This document shows positions 8,145-16,626 of a stretch of DNA of 64,000 bases, in pieces. The DNA comes from CAZGMJ01 sp964526785 (GTDB lineage Bacteria > Planctomycetota > Phycisphaerae > Sedimentisphaerales > Anaerobacaceae), in assembly GCA_964526785.1 (NCBI GenBank), contig CAZGMJ010000007.1, positions 1 to 64,000 of the forward strand, read 5' to 3'. The notes below the pieces were generated by a model. That model had not been told where the DNA came from. It searched no databases and saw only the letters and a list, made by a program, of their open reading frames with translations. The first letter of the stretch is position 1. Every line of letters starts with the position of its first letter. The translations under genes were made by a program, and so were the position numbers.

Positions 8145-9218
8145 CTAAACGATCTCCGGCGCTTGTTGTGCAACGTGCTCCACCAGCGCCTTGATGTCTG
8201 TATCCCGATCTGCGACGAACACGGTATCGTCCGTTACGACGACCATGAGATTGTCGGATGCCACGACGAGATGCTGACCCGTACTTCCGAGGATGATGTT
8301 CTCACCTCCCTGCACTATCGCCTGCCCCATGACGACATTACTGCCGCATTTTGAGCCAATCTTGCCTGCCAGCGCCGCATGCGTTCCCATGTCCTCCCAA
8401 CTGCAGGGCAGAAGAATGCTACAGGCGTTGCTCGTCTTCTGCATGACCTTGTAATCAATCGAGCCGGTCGGCATCTTCGGATATGTATCGCGCAGCACCT
8501 GGTCGCGTGCCGAGGTGTTCCATGCCCGGCCGATTTGTGTCAGCAGGGCAGTCGCCTCCGGCATGTGCGTGTCGATTTCCTTCAGTATCGTCTCGGCCTT
8601 CCACGCGAACTGCCCGGAATTCCAGCAGTAGCCGCCTTCGTTCATGTATCGCTGAGCAACCTCCAGTTCGGGTTTCTCCGTGAAGGCAGCTATATGCCTT
8701 ACCTCGCAGCCTGGAAAGTCAACGACCCGGCCCAATTTCTGCCAGCCGACCAGCGTGCTGGGTGATGCGGCTTCCACTCCGAAGGCCACCAATCTATCCG
8801 GGTACAACTCGAGGAAAGCTGCCGCGTTGGTGATAGCCGCGTTGAATCTGTCGGCAGGCTCGATTATCTGATCCGCCGTCAGCACGATCATTGTTGCGCC
8901 AGGGCATCGTGTCTGCAGCACTGTTGCCGCCAGTCCGATGGCACTGGCCGTATCACGAAGGCAGGGTTCGTAGACGAAGTTTTCCGGCGGTATCTGAGGG
9001 AGCGTATCTTTCGCCACCGTCTTGTACTTGACGCTCGTCAGGATAAGGATGCGATCGTCCGGTATGCGGCCGCGCAGTTTCTCGACGGTCAGCTCGATCA
9101 AAGACCGACCCCCAAACAGCTTCAGAAAATGCTTCGGCTTGTCTCTGCCGCTCAATGGCCACAGACGCGTCCCGGCGCCGCCGGCCATGATCACAGCAAA
9201 ACAATTTTCGCTCAGCAT
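8145..9218 (-). CDS. manC: Mannose-1-phosphate guanylyltransferase-like sugar-1-phosphate nucleotidyltransferase
   Basis: A 357-residue cytoplasmic enzyme that forms GDP-mannose (or a related GDP-sugar) from GTP and the sugar 1-phosphate. The N-terminal nucleotide-binding signature is VIMAGGAGTRLWPLSGRD followed by KPKHFLKLFGG. Further family hallmarks are ILTADQ-like VLTADQIIEPADRF, FTEKPELEVAQRYM, YCWNSGQFAWKA and TGSIDYKVMQKT. The length fits monofunctional guanylyltransferases that lack the C-terminal isomerase domain. The start ATG at 9218 follows AGGAG by 6 nt, just inside the end of the GHMP-like gene, so the two are probably co-transcribed. Beside a fucosidase and a GHMP-kinase-like protein it might act on fucose 1-phosphate; that is a guess, and sequence favours mannose 1-phosphate. 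Confidence 0.85.
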   Translation of the reverse strand: MLSENCFAVIMAGGAGTRLWPLSGRDKPKHFLKLFGGRSLIELTVEKLRGRIPDDRILILTSVKYKTVAKDTLPQIPPENFVYEPCLRDTASAIGLAATVLQTRCPGATMIVLTADQIIEPADRFNAAITNAAAFLELYPDRLVAFGVEAASPSTLVGWQKLGRVVDFPGCEVRHIAAFTEKPELEVAQRYMNEGGYCWNSGQFAWKAETILKEIDTHMPEATALLTQIGRAWNTSARDQVLRDTYPKMPTGSIDYKVMQKTSNACSILLPCSWEDMGTHAALAGKIGSKCGSNVVMGQAIVQGGENIILGSTGQHLVVASDNLMVVVTDDTVFVADRDTDIKALVEHVAQQAPEIV

Positions 9219-9227
9219 GCCCCGCTC

Positions 9228-10016
9228 CTAATCCAGATTGACCTTCACCTGAAATCCACCCTCAACGGGCTTCGAGGATGCCACGTAGATATACCCCACG
9301 CCGCAGCCTGAGGGCATGGCGCCGGCGTACTTGCGCTGGTAGTAACGCATTTTTTGCATCACGGGCACCTTGATTGTCGGATGTTCGAAAATGGCGGGCA
9401 GCATCTTCCTCCAGGCGGATGAGCACAGGTTGAACGAAGCTCCCAGTGCTTCGACGTCTCTGTTCTTGATCGCCGCAAAGCAATCCTGTCCGGACCTGCC
9501 CAGTTGGGCGACAACCTTCCTGGTTGCGAATCGGCCGCCGTCAAACGGGTTGTATCCTTCCGGCCGCGGGCCCACACAATCTACAATCCAGAAGTTCCGC
9601 TCGAACCACCTGGCCGTACGCTGATTCACGATGGAGGTTACCGTCTTTGGCAACACGCCGTTGTGATGCCGGAAGTCGTAATGCAGGAGATTGAAACCCG
9701 GATACACCGACCCCCACGCGTCCTGAGAACCGCCGATCGGCACCTTACGATCGTTCTCCCAATAGTAGAGGTTGGTCGCGAGTTCGTACCTGTCGATCCC
9801 CGCGGGAATACCCCTGGGGTACTTGCGCATCAGAATCTTCCGGGTGCTCGAACAGATGCCGCAGCGGTCGTGAAATGTGACGGTCGGTTGAACCTGGACG
9901 ACAACCACGTATCCATCGTCCAGAAAATTCACGAAGTTATGGTCTCCCCAACCCCCCGCCAGGGCTACGCGGTAGGGATGTACTTGATTCTTCTTGCGAC
10001 GAGACTGTTTTGCCAT
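9228..10016 (-). CDS. GHMP-kinase-like protein lacking the ATP-binding loop
   Basis: A 262-residue protein with the ends of a GHMP sugar kinase. YRVALAGGWGDHNFV matches motif 1 (R-x-D-x-A-G-G-x-x-D). GGSQDAWGSVYPGFNLLHYD matches the GG-x-QD stretch of fucokinases and heptose kinases. GAMPSGCGVGYIYV matches motif 3. The canonical motif 2 (P-x-x-x-G-L-S-S-S-A), which forms the ATP phosphate loop, is not visible, and the protein is about 80 residues shorter than usual. It could be a degenerate kinase, a regulatory subunit or a binding protein. The ATG at 10016 follows AGGAAGG closely. It heads the glycan cluster and abuts the guanylyltransferase gene, so the pair may process a sugar released by the GH95 enzyme. 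Confidence 0.65.
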   Translation of the reverse strand: MAKQSRRKKNQVHPYRVALAGGWGDHNFVNFLDDGYVVVVQVQPTVTFHDRCGICSSTRKILMRKYPRGIPAGIDRYELATNLYYWENDRKVPIGGSQDAWGSVYPGFNLLHYDFRHHNGVLPKTVTSIVNQRTARWFERNFWIVDCVGPRPEGYNPFDGGRFATRKVVAQLGRSGQDCFAAIKNRDVEALGASFNLCSSAWRKMLPAIFEHPTIKVPVMQKMRYYQRKYAGAMPSGCGVGYIYVASSKPVEGGFQVKVNLD

Positions 10017-10516
10017 CTATCCTTCCTGTAGACAACCAAATGACTATTGAGTCGGCACACAAAGCACGCCGAGCGGCCGAAGAGGCCTTGCTCCCGGCCC
10101 GTCTAATGTGTTTTCTGGCCTTCAATGTAACTCCGAACTCGCTTTTTCGCAAATCCCAACAGTAGAAAGAGATGTCTGCAGAATCAGAAGTTACGTTCAG
10201 GCAGCGTGCGCGTACCATTGAACACTCCCAATGCATATAGACAGCTCTGCTGATCTTGAAGTAGTGCTATGAATACGTTGCCCAATTCGACCAGTTGATC
10301 GGTTTGTTCCGGATCGTGGGCCACCCGACGGGCTTGATCATCCGGTAGCGATGGGTCCTGTCAACAAGTTGAATGCTGACGCTTGCGGGTTTATTGCGCT
10401 TCTTGCGGACGAATATGTGGCGATTGTACCGGCGGGACAATTGCGAAAGCCCTATTTCAAGATCCTTGTGGAGTATCCGAGTCAGTCGGCGTGCCGGCCG
10501 GAAGGCGCGCCTCGTG
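10017..10516. other. Intergenic region, no gene recognised
   Basis: Five hundred bases between two minus-strand genes. It probably carries the promoter of the glycan cluster. A possible hairpin, GAGCGGCC with GGCCTTGCTC, lies near 10070-10092. ORFs at 9937-10236 and 10267-10617 (minus) overlap real genes and have no recognisable product. Confidence 0.4.
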
Positions 10517-12403
10517 TCAGGATTTGGCCATCGAGACCTGCGCATCAACCGAATGATCCGCAAGCGGGAGGCGAACCGCAAAGGTCGTCCCCTGGCCGAC
10601 ATTGCTGGTGACGTCAATCACGCCGCCGTGCATTTCCACGATTTTCTTCACAATCGCCAGGCCGAGGCCCGTTCCTTTGATGTGCTTGCCTGGATGAGTC
10701 GCCCGGTAGAAACGCTCGAATATCCTGTCCTGAGACGCTTTTGGTATACCCATACCCGTGTCGATGACGGATATGACGATTTGGCCCGAACAGCGTCTGA
10801 CCAGAACGTGTATCGTGCCGTGCTCCGGAGTGTATTTGATGGCGTTGTTGACAAGGTTTGTAATCACCGATTCGAGTTTACGTGCATCGCCGATCAGCGG
10901 CGGCAAACCGGAGTCAATCTCCACTGCCAATTCTATGTCTTTCCGGCGGGCCAGAGCATCCAGGGCCGCGGCGACCTGATTGACAATGGGCACGATGTCA
11001 ACCGGCTCACGGACTACGGTGGCGACGCCGGATTCGAGGCGAGACATTTCCAAGAGCTCTTCAATCAACTCGGCTAACCGATTGGATTCTTCATCAATGA
11101 TGTTGAGGAACTGCAATCGAGTCTGTTCCGTCATGCCTGTATCGTGAAGTATGGTCTCGGTGTATGCCTTGATGGAGGTTAACGGAGTCCGCAGTTCGTG
11201 CGAAACAGACGACAGGAAGTCCTGCTTCAACCGTTCGATTTCGCGTTCGGAAGACACATCTCGAAAGAGCAGGACGATTCCGATGATGCTGCGGTCGTTT
11301 CGCTGAATAGGCGCAGCCAGCATCGAAATGGGACGTTCGGAACCGTCGATGGCAGCCAGGACGTCAAAACCCATTCCGGTCTCCGTCCTGCCCGATCGCA
11401 GCACTCTGTCAATAGGATTCTCAGCCAACCGACCGGTCCGCTCGTCGATCAGGTGAAATACGTGGTCGACGATACGGTCCTGTATGGGTTCGCATTCCCA
11501 GCCTGCAAGAGTCTCGGCCACTTTGTTAAACAGCATGATCCGCTTGTCGGTATCTACGACGATGACCCCCTCAGCCATACTGGAGAACGTCACCGACAGC
11601 AGTTCCTTATCGGCATCCGTGTCGTCCGCACGCTCCCGGACGAGCGTTCTGAGGTTTCGCCTGTATTTGTCCAATTTGCGTTCGCTGGCTTTGTGGTCGG
11701 TCTTGTCGTGCAGCGAAACAAGACAGGCTTCTCTTGTCTGCCAGATAATCGGAACAACCGTCATATCCACGACAGCAGGCCGTTTGCCGACCCGCGGTAT
11801 TTCTATCTCCCCTTTCTGGCCCGGAACAATGCGCACAGGGAATGACTCACCGATCAATTCATCGAAACTGCCATAGCCAAGCAGCGTTATTGCAGGCGGA
11901 TTGGCGAACAGGATTACGCGTTGTCTATCCGTGACGACTATGCCGTCTATGGCGGCGTTGATGACGCTGCGCAGATTGCCTTGACATTGTCTAACGGTAT
12001 CTTCGGCGCGACGACGTTCCAAGACGTGTAAAATGGTCCGCACCAACATGTCGGAGAAAGAGCGAGCACCCCTGGCGATATGGTCGGCAGCACCCCGGCG
12101 AATCGCTTGAAGGGCCGCGTCGCTATTAGTTTCCTCACCCGTTACGATGACGGGAATTGAGGCGCAGTGCGGGCAAAGGGCGTCAAAAGTCGCAAGCCCG
12201 GAACTATCGGGCAGAAAGAGATCCAGCAACAACAAATCATAGCGGCCGGGATTGTCCAAACACCGGAGGGCTTCGGCGAGAGTCGGCGCAACATCCACGC
12301 GAAAACCAGAGGGAGCGCCGTCCGGCAGCAGAGCCGATTGAATATCCCGACAATAGTCGGGGTCGTTTTCAACGAGCAAGACTCTTATTATACCGGTCTT
12401 CAT
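10517..12403 (-). CDS. Hybrid sensor histidine kinase, REC-PAS-PAS-HisKA-HATPase
   Basis: A 628-residue soluble signalling protein. Order: receiver domain (about 1-130, phospho-acceptor in YDLLLLDLFLPDSSG), first PAS domain (about 145-240, VINAAIDGIVVTDRQ), short coiled linker, second PAS domain (about 265-385, SSMAEGVIVVDTDKR), HisKA with SSVSHELRTPLTSIKAYTE (phospho-acceptor His402), and HATPase_c with the N box NLVNNAIKYTPEHGT and G boxes DTGMGIPKASQDRIFERFY and GTGLGLAIVK. No membrane segment is present. An N-terminal receiver means it may be controlled by another kinase. The upstream same-strand gene encodes a single-domain response regulator, a likely partner. The sensed signal is unknown. 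The SD before ATG 12403 is weak. Confidence 0.9.
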   Translation of the reverse strand: MKTGIIRVLLVENDPDYCRDIQSALLPDGAPSGFRVDVAPTLAEALRCLDNPGRYDLLLLDLFLPDSSGLATFDALCPHCASIPVIVTGEETNSDAALQAIRRGAADHIARGARSFSDMLVRTILHVLERRRAEDTVRQCQGNLRSVINAAIDGIVVTDRQRVILFANPPAITLLGYGSFDELIGESFPVRIVPGQKGEIEIPRVGKRPAVVDMTVVPIIWQTREACLVSLHDKTDHKASERKLDKYRRNLRTLVRERADDTDADKELLSVTFSSMAEGVIVVDTDKRIMLFNKVAETLAGWECEPIQDRIVDHVFHLIDERTGRLAENPIDRVLRSGRTETGMGFDVLAAIDGSERPISMLAAPIQRNDRSIIGIVLLFRDVSSEREIERLKQDFLSSVSHELRTPLTSIKAYTETILHDTGMTEQTRLQFLNIIDEESNRLAELIEELLEMSRLESGVATVVREPVDIVPIVNQVAAALDALARRKDIELAVEIDSGLPPLIGDARKLESVITNLVNNAIKYTPEHGTIHVLVRRCSGQIVISVIDTGMGIPKASQDRIFERFYRATHPGKHIKGTGLGLAIVKKIVEMHGGVIDVTSNVGQGTTFAVRLPLADHSVDAQVSMAKS

Positions 12404-12498
12404 CGGAGCACCATCAAATCAACAAGCAGAATCTGCATGGACCACAACAGGCTTCGCATTGACATGCCCGTTTCAGGGTCTTTGCATCTAACGGCCTT

Positions 12499-12924
12499 TC
12501 ATGTCCCTGCGGTCTGCATATGCTCCTGGAGTACCTTGCGTATGATGGGACTTAATTTGCGAGGCGCAAAAGGCTTGGTGATGTAGGCGGCAGCGCCTAC
12601 TTCGCCGGCTCTCTGAATATCGGACTCGTCGCCTCGAGCGGTGAGCATGACAATGGGAATGTGCTTGGTGCTTGCAGATCGCTTGAGTTCGGCAAGGATC
12701 TCCAGACCACTTCGATCCGGCATCATCCAGTCAAGCAGAACCAAGTCCGGTTTGATTTCCTGGACAAGCCTCACTGCGTCAATGCCGTCTTCCGCCTCGA
12801 ACACCTCGAAACCGTCGCGCCTGAGGTTGTATTCGATTACGGTCCGAATATGTGTCTCATCTTCAACAAGCAGGACCTTGAAGGGGCATTCTTCCGTTCG
12901 TTCGTATTTGCCGGAATTGTTCAT
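12499..12924 (-). CDS. Single-domain response regulator
   Basis: A 141-residue CheY-like receiver with no output domain. The acidic pair is in VLLVEDET (Glu21-Asp22), the phospho-acceptor is Asp65 in DLVLLDWMMPDRSG, the switch Thr is in IVMLTARG, and the conserved Lys is in YITKPFAP. Its N-terminal 15 residues extend beyond the receiver. It lies 95 bp upstream of the REC-PAS histidine kinase on the same strand, so the two probably form one signalling unit whose output is protein-protein contact. Confidence 0.9.
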   Translation of the reverse strand: MNNSGKYERTEECPFKVLLVEDETHIRTVIEYNLRRDGFEVFEAEDGIDAVRLVQEIKPDLVLLDWMMPDRSGLEILAELKRSASTKHIPIVMLTARGDESDIQRAGEVGAAAYITKPFAPRKLSPIIRKVLQEHMQTAGT

Positions 12925-13236
12925 CGGTTGGCGGCCTCACAAGATGTCTTTCGCAAATAGCTGTGACAGGGCAAAGTGGTTTTCATGCGTACCCTGTTGC
13001 ACTTACCGGTCACTGTCATATCGGCCGTATTCGGACGGGACTTATGCGCGAGTCCGATGCAATGCCGAATCATTTGACTGCCGGCGACCGCGATCTTTGA
13101 CGTTGATTCGATGTCTTGTTCGGCCCCTTACTGCAAAAGGCGAGCATGCCCGCGCGGGGCGCAAAATCAAGGCGGCCATGCGGATCAGCATCCACGAGGC
13201 CGCCTTGCCAAAGGCATCATCATGTATTCCACCGCG
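12925..13236. other. Intergenic region between hydF and the response regulator
   Basis: About 310 bases. It holds the inverted repeat at 13168-13207 that probably ends the hydrogenase operon, and presumably the promoter of the response-regulator gene. No other feature is apparent. Confidence 0.5.
13163..13207 (-). terminator. Probable terminator of the hydrogenase operon
   Basis: A perfect 10-bp inverted repeat, CAAGGCGGCC (13168-13177) and GGCCGCCTTG (13198-13207), has a 20-nt loop and lies 30 bp beyond the hydF stop. On the minus strand it is followed by ATTTTGCG, so the T run is short (four). The stem is strong; the T run makes it a moderate intrinsic-terminator candidate. Confidence 0.55.
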
Positions 13237-14481
13237 TCAGCCAACCGCCGTACAAGACCGACGCGCCGACCGAACAGGCCGGCGAGCTTCGATCGCGAAC
13301 GGCCGCAGAGACCTTTCAAGAAGCCCGTGCACATGCGCAAATACCATGCCGTAGTTGGTGATCGGCACTCCTGCGCTACCAGCCTTCTGAATTCGCGCAA
13401 GCAGTTCTTTCCTGTTGAACACACAGCTTCCGCAATGGATGATCAGATCGTACCGCTCCAACGTCTCAGGAAAATCCCTGCCCGCACAGACGTCAATCGC
13501 GAGATCGGTGCCCGCATATCCCTTTAGCAACCGGGGTATCTGCTCACGGCCGATGTCATCTCCGATGGGGTGATGGGTACAGGCCTCAGCGATAAGCACG
13601 CGGCTTTCCCGACCCAGCGTCTCAATCGCCCGCGCGCCCTCGACCAACACGCCGAAATCGCCTTTGTAGCGAGCCATCAGGATGGAGAAGGTCGTCAGCG
13701 GAACATCATCGGGCACAATCGGGGCTACTTTGCGCAGGACCTGGCTGTCGCACACCACTAATGCAGGCAACTGTCTCAAACGACCAAGAGCATCCGCAAG
13801 TTCCGTTTCCTTGACCACCGTGGCGCTGGCGTTCTTATCGAGAATCTCGCGCATGCAGTGGACCTGGAGCATTTTGAGCCGGCCTTTCGGGGCCTCCAGA
13901 TCGATGGGCGTAACCAGCATGATCTGCTCGCCCGCCTTTACCAGATCGGCCAGGATCGGAGCCGATTCGAGAAAGTCATTCGGTGTGGCCTGAATGACCA
14001 GTTCTCTCAGATCGTCTATGCCGACGCCGGTCGTCGCGGACGTACTGGCAACGAGCTTGATTCCCGCAGCCTCGACGGCTTTCTCGACCACGCCGGCCGG
14101 CCGCAGATCACTCTTATTGGCCGCAACCACGAACGGTATTTCGTGCCGCTGAAAGAGTTCCACCAGTGTTGTCTCGTACTCGCCCCATTGATCGATCACG
14201 AGAATCGCAAGTTCGGTTCGCTCAGCCACCTTGTTGGTCTGCTGAATCCGCGCCTGTCCAAGCGCACCGGTATCGTCTATGCCTGCGGTGTCGATGAACA
14301 CGACGGGCCCGATGGGCTTGAGTTCCATAACCTTCTCGACGGGGTCGGTCGTGGTCCCCGGAACATCCGAGACAATCGAAACATCCTGGCCCACCAAAGC
14401 ATTCAGAATAGACGATTTGCCGACGTTCCTCCGGCCAAACACGCCGATATGCAGTCGCAATGATTTTGGGGTCTTGTTCAT
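13237..14481 (-). CDS. hydF: [FeFe]-hydrogenase H-cluster maturation GTPase HydF
   Basis: HydF is the scaffold on which the [2Fe] subcluster is assembled before transfer to apo-HydA. The 414-residue protein has an N-terminal Ras-like GTPase domain (P loop GRRNVGKSSILNAL, Thr-rich switch PGTTTDPVEK, DTAG in VFIDTAGIDDTG, NKSD in VAANKSDLR). A dimerisation domain follows, then the cluster-binding domain with EACTHHPIGDDIGREQIP and HCGSCVFNRKEL, containing the C-x-H-x...H-C-x-x-C ligands. I chose ATG 14481, with GGAGGT 8 nt upstream; the frame extends to 14598 but the extra 39 residues do not resemble HydF. It is the last gene of the hyd operon. Confidence 0.95.
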   Translation of the reverse strand: MNKTPKSLRLHIGVFGRRNVGKSSILNALVGQDVSIVSDVPGTTTDPVEKVMELKPIGPVVFIDTAGIDDTGALGQARIQQTNKVAERTELAILVIDQWGEYETTLVELFQRHEIPFVVAANKSDLRPAGVVEKAVEAAGIKLVASTSATTGVGIDDLRELVIQATPNDFLESAPILADLVKAGEQIMLVTPIDLEAPKGRLKMLQVHCMREILDKNASATVVKETELADALGRLRQLPALVVCDSQVLRKVAPIVPDDVPLTTFSILMARYKGDFGVLVEGARAIETLGRESRVLIAEACTHHPIGDDIGREQIPRLLKGYAGTDLAIDVCAGRDFPETLERYDLIIHCGSCVFNRKELLARIQKAGSAGVPITNYGMVFAHVHGLLERSLRPFAIEARRPVRSARRSCTAVG

Positions 14482-14599
14482 TCGTAACACCTCCAGTCTT
14501 TCGAGACTGTATTCGTGGCACCCAAGATGCGTCGCCAGCAACGGACTCATGCAGCCAAATGCAAGCCGGCAGGACCACGTCGGGATTCCACCACACACT

Positions 14600-14986
14600 T
14601 TAGTTTCCTATGTACTTTTCCAACGTCTTAAGCAGCATCTGCGGCTTAACCGGTTTCTCAAGCACCTCCTTGACGGGGAGCCATTCCTCATCCGGTTCGA
14701 AACCGAAAGGCAAACTCATTTCTTTTCTTATACCGGTCATCATCACGATGGGCGTTTCTTTGATGCCCTCAATCCCCTGCATTTCACGCGCGACATCAAA
14801 ACCCTCGGATTTCGTTGTCATCATCACATCCAGCAGAATCAGGTCCGGTTGCACCTCTTTGGCCTTTTCGATTCCTTCCTTACCGTTTGAGGCCGTAACC
14901 ACATCGTAGCCCTTGGCGTCGAGCAGGTTGGAAATTGCATCGACGAACTCGGCATCATCGTCAATCATCAATACTTTCTTTGCCAT
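14600..14986 (-). CDS. CheY-like response regulator within the hydrogenase operon
   Basis: A 128-residue receiver domain without an effector. KVLMIDDDAEF gives the acidic pocket, Asp53 in DLILLDVMM is the acceptor, VMMTG supplies the Ser/Thr position, and LEKPVKPQML carries the conserved Lys. A short insertion (FGFEPDEEWLPVKEV) precedes the last strand. It lies 5 bp after hydE and about 118 bp before hydF, with AAGGAG 8 nt before the ATG. The histidine kinase encoded near the start of the same operon is the obvious candidate donor. Lacking a DNA-binding domain, it may act on a protein. Confidence 0.88.
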   Translation of the reverse strand: MAKKVLMIDDDAEFVDAISNLLDAKGYDVVTASNGKEGIEKAKEVQPDLILLDVMMTTKSEGFDVAREMQGIEGIKETPIVMMTGIRKEMSLPFGFEPDEEWLPVKEVLEKPVKPQMLLKTLEKYIGN

Positions 14987-14991
14987 AATAA

Positions 14992-16104
14992 TTACTCCTT
15001 ACAAACACTCCTGTTCATTGCTTTCTGTGCTAACGGCACACCGCTGCCGGATACAGACTCCAGACAATCACTCCGTCCACAATCCACCTTTCTGTCGATT
15101 CGGCTCACCAGTTCCCGGATCGCGTTGATGCTTTGCGAAGCTGCAAGTGCAATCCCCCTCTTGCCGGGGTATATCTCATATAGTGGACGGTAATTCGACG
15201 GCGAGAAATTCGGCATAACTACGTTTGCCCCCGCCCGCAATGCGTGGATTCTATGGTCCCGTCCGCCAAGACTTGCGACGGCCGTACTGGCCGGCATGTG
15301 AGCGTTTTTCGTTACGATTCTGGCGACCGCAAGGGTCTTGCAGGTCAGCCACAGATCTCCGGCCGGAAAATCCCGCAGAGGCGTGCATGCGTGCGGTATG
15401 AATGGACTGATGCTCAACATACCAAAACCACCGCGGCTGAAGAAGAGGATATCATCAGCGAGGTGCTCGATATTCTGGCCGGGCAATCCCACGAGATTGC
15501 CCGTCCCAACCTGATAGCCCAATTCAAACAGATCACTCAGACAGCGCAGCCGATTATCCAGAGACATACCGGGATGCAGACTCCGGTACAAAGCCGGGTC
15601 GACTGTCTCGATCTTCAAGAGATACCTGTCGGCGCCGGCCTGCTTCCACAGTTCATAAATGTCGTGAGGATATTCGCCCGCCGAGAGTGTGACCGCCATG
15701 TCATACGCAGCCTTGATGCGCTCAATCAGGCTCGCCAGCCATTGAGGATCGAATCCTGCATCCTGGCCGCACTGGAGGACAACCGTTCCAATCCGGTGTG
15801 CGTGAATTTCGGCAACACATTCCAGTATCTGCCGCTCACTGAGGCTGTAGCGTTCGAGTCTTTCATTGTTGCGATTGAGCCCACAGTATCTGCACGTCCC
15901 GCGACACACATTCGAAAACTCAATCAGACCGCGCAGAAGTACACCGTCGCCCACATACCGACTCCTGACGGCATCCGCAGCCTCGAAGAGCAACTGCATC
16001 TCCGCATCGTCCTGCAAACTCAGCAAATGCTCGATGTCGGCCCTCGCCGGGCGTTCAGCATCGCGCACCGAGTCGATAACATGTTGTAGCGACTGCAGAT
16101 CCAT
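14992..16104 (-). CDS. hydE: [FeFe]-hydrogenase maturase HydE, radical SAM
   Basis: HydE is one of two radical SAM enzymes that build the H-cluster [2Fe] unit. The 370-residue protein has the radical SAM triad CRGTCRYCG within EFSNVCRGTCRYCGLNRNN, then TVVLQCGQDAGFD, LKIETVDPALYRSLHPGMSL and GNLVGLPGQNIEHLADD, all typical of HydE. The C-terminus contains ALRAGANVVMPNFSPSNYR. Length is usual for HydE. The start ATG at 16104 directly abuts the TAG of hydC, which suggests translational coupling. Confidence 0.95.
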   Translation of the reverse strand: MDLQSLQHVIDSVRDAERPARADIEHLLSLQDDAEMQLLFEAADAVRSRYVGDGVLLRGLIEFSNVCRGTCRYCGLNRNNERLERYSLSERQILECVAEIHAHRIGTVVLQCGQDAGFDPQWLASLIERIKAAYDMAVTLSAGEYPHDIYELWKQAGADRYLLKIETVDPALYRSLHPGMSLDNRLRCLSDLFELGYQVGTGNLVGLPGQNIEHLADDILFFSRGGFGMLSISPFIPHACTPLRDFPAGDLWLTCKTLAVARIVTKNAHMPASTAVASLGGRDHRIHALRAGANVVMPNFSPSNYRPLYEIYPGKRGIALAASQSINAIRELVSRIDRKVDCGRSDCLESVSGSGVPLAQKAMNRSVCKE

Positions 16105-16599
16105 CTATCCGGCGGCCTTCTTGCGGTATTCGTTAATCGTAGCAATCATCTTCTTCGGCGTCAGATCACCATGTATCTTCTCGCCGATCATTACAACCGG
16201 CGCCAACCCGCACGCGCCGAGACACCGGGCGGGTTGCAGCGAAAACAGACCGTCCTCGGTAACCTCGCCGAAATCGATACCCAACTCGTCCTTGATAACC
16301 TGAACGATCTGGGCGGCACCTTTGACATAACAGGCCGTACCCAGACATACGGATATAACAAACTGACCCGGCGGCGTCAGATTGAAGTAGTGATAGAAAG
16401 TCGCCACGCCCCATATATGAGCAGTAGGAATTCCCATCTCGATAGAGATTTCATCCATCGCCTCCTGCGGTATATACCCATAGAGCTCCTGCGTCTTGTG
16501 CAGAACCGCGATCAGATAGGAGTCGGGGTGCTCTTTTTCCCTGACCTCTGCGATATACGTCTTCAGATCCGTTATTTTCTGTTCTTCTTTCACTGCCAT
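16105..16599 (-). CDS. hydC: NAD-linked [FeFe]-hydrogenase subunit HydC (NuoE-like)
   Basis: A 164-residue thioredoxin-fold [2Fe-2S] protein of the NuoE family and smallest subunit of the hydrogenase complex. The N-terminal helical part includes LIAVLHKTQELYGYIPQEAM. The cluster ligands are in CLGTACYVKGA and ARCLGACGLAPV, giving the C-x4-C ... C-x3-C pattern. It should pass electrons between HydB flavin and the HydA iron-sulfur chain. The ATG at 16599 has GAGGA 9-10 nt upstream. Here hydC lies between hydG and hydE rather than beside hydB, an unusual placement. Confidence 0.92.
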   Translation of the reverse strand: MAVKEEQKITDLKTYIAEVREKEHPDSYLIAVLHKTQELYGYIPQEAMDEISIEMGIPTAHIWGVATFYHYFNLTPPGQFVISVCLGTACYVKGAAQIVQVIKDELGIDFGEVTEDGLFSLQPARCLGACGLAPVVMIGEKIHGDLTPKKMIATINEYRKKAAG

Positions 16600-16626
16600 T
16601 TACAGCATCCTCACAATCGCTCATCA

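Noticed and set aside
10267..10617. 116-codon minus-strand ORF at the end of the histidine kinase gene
   Set aside because: It overlaps the kinase 3' end in another frame, and its non-overlapping part has no recognisable similarity.
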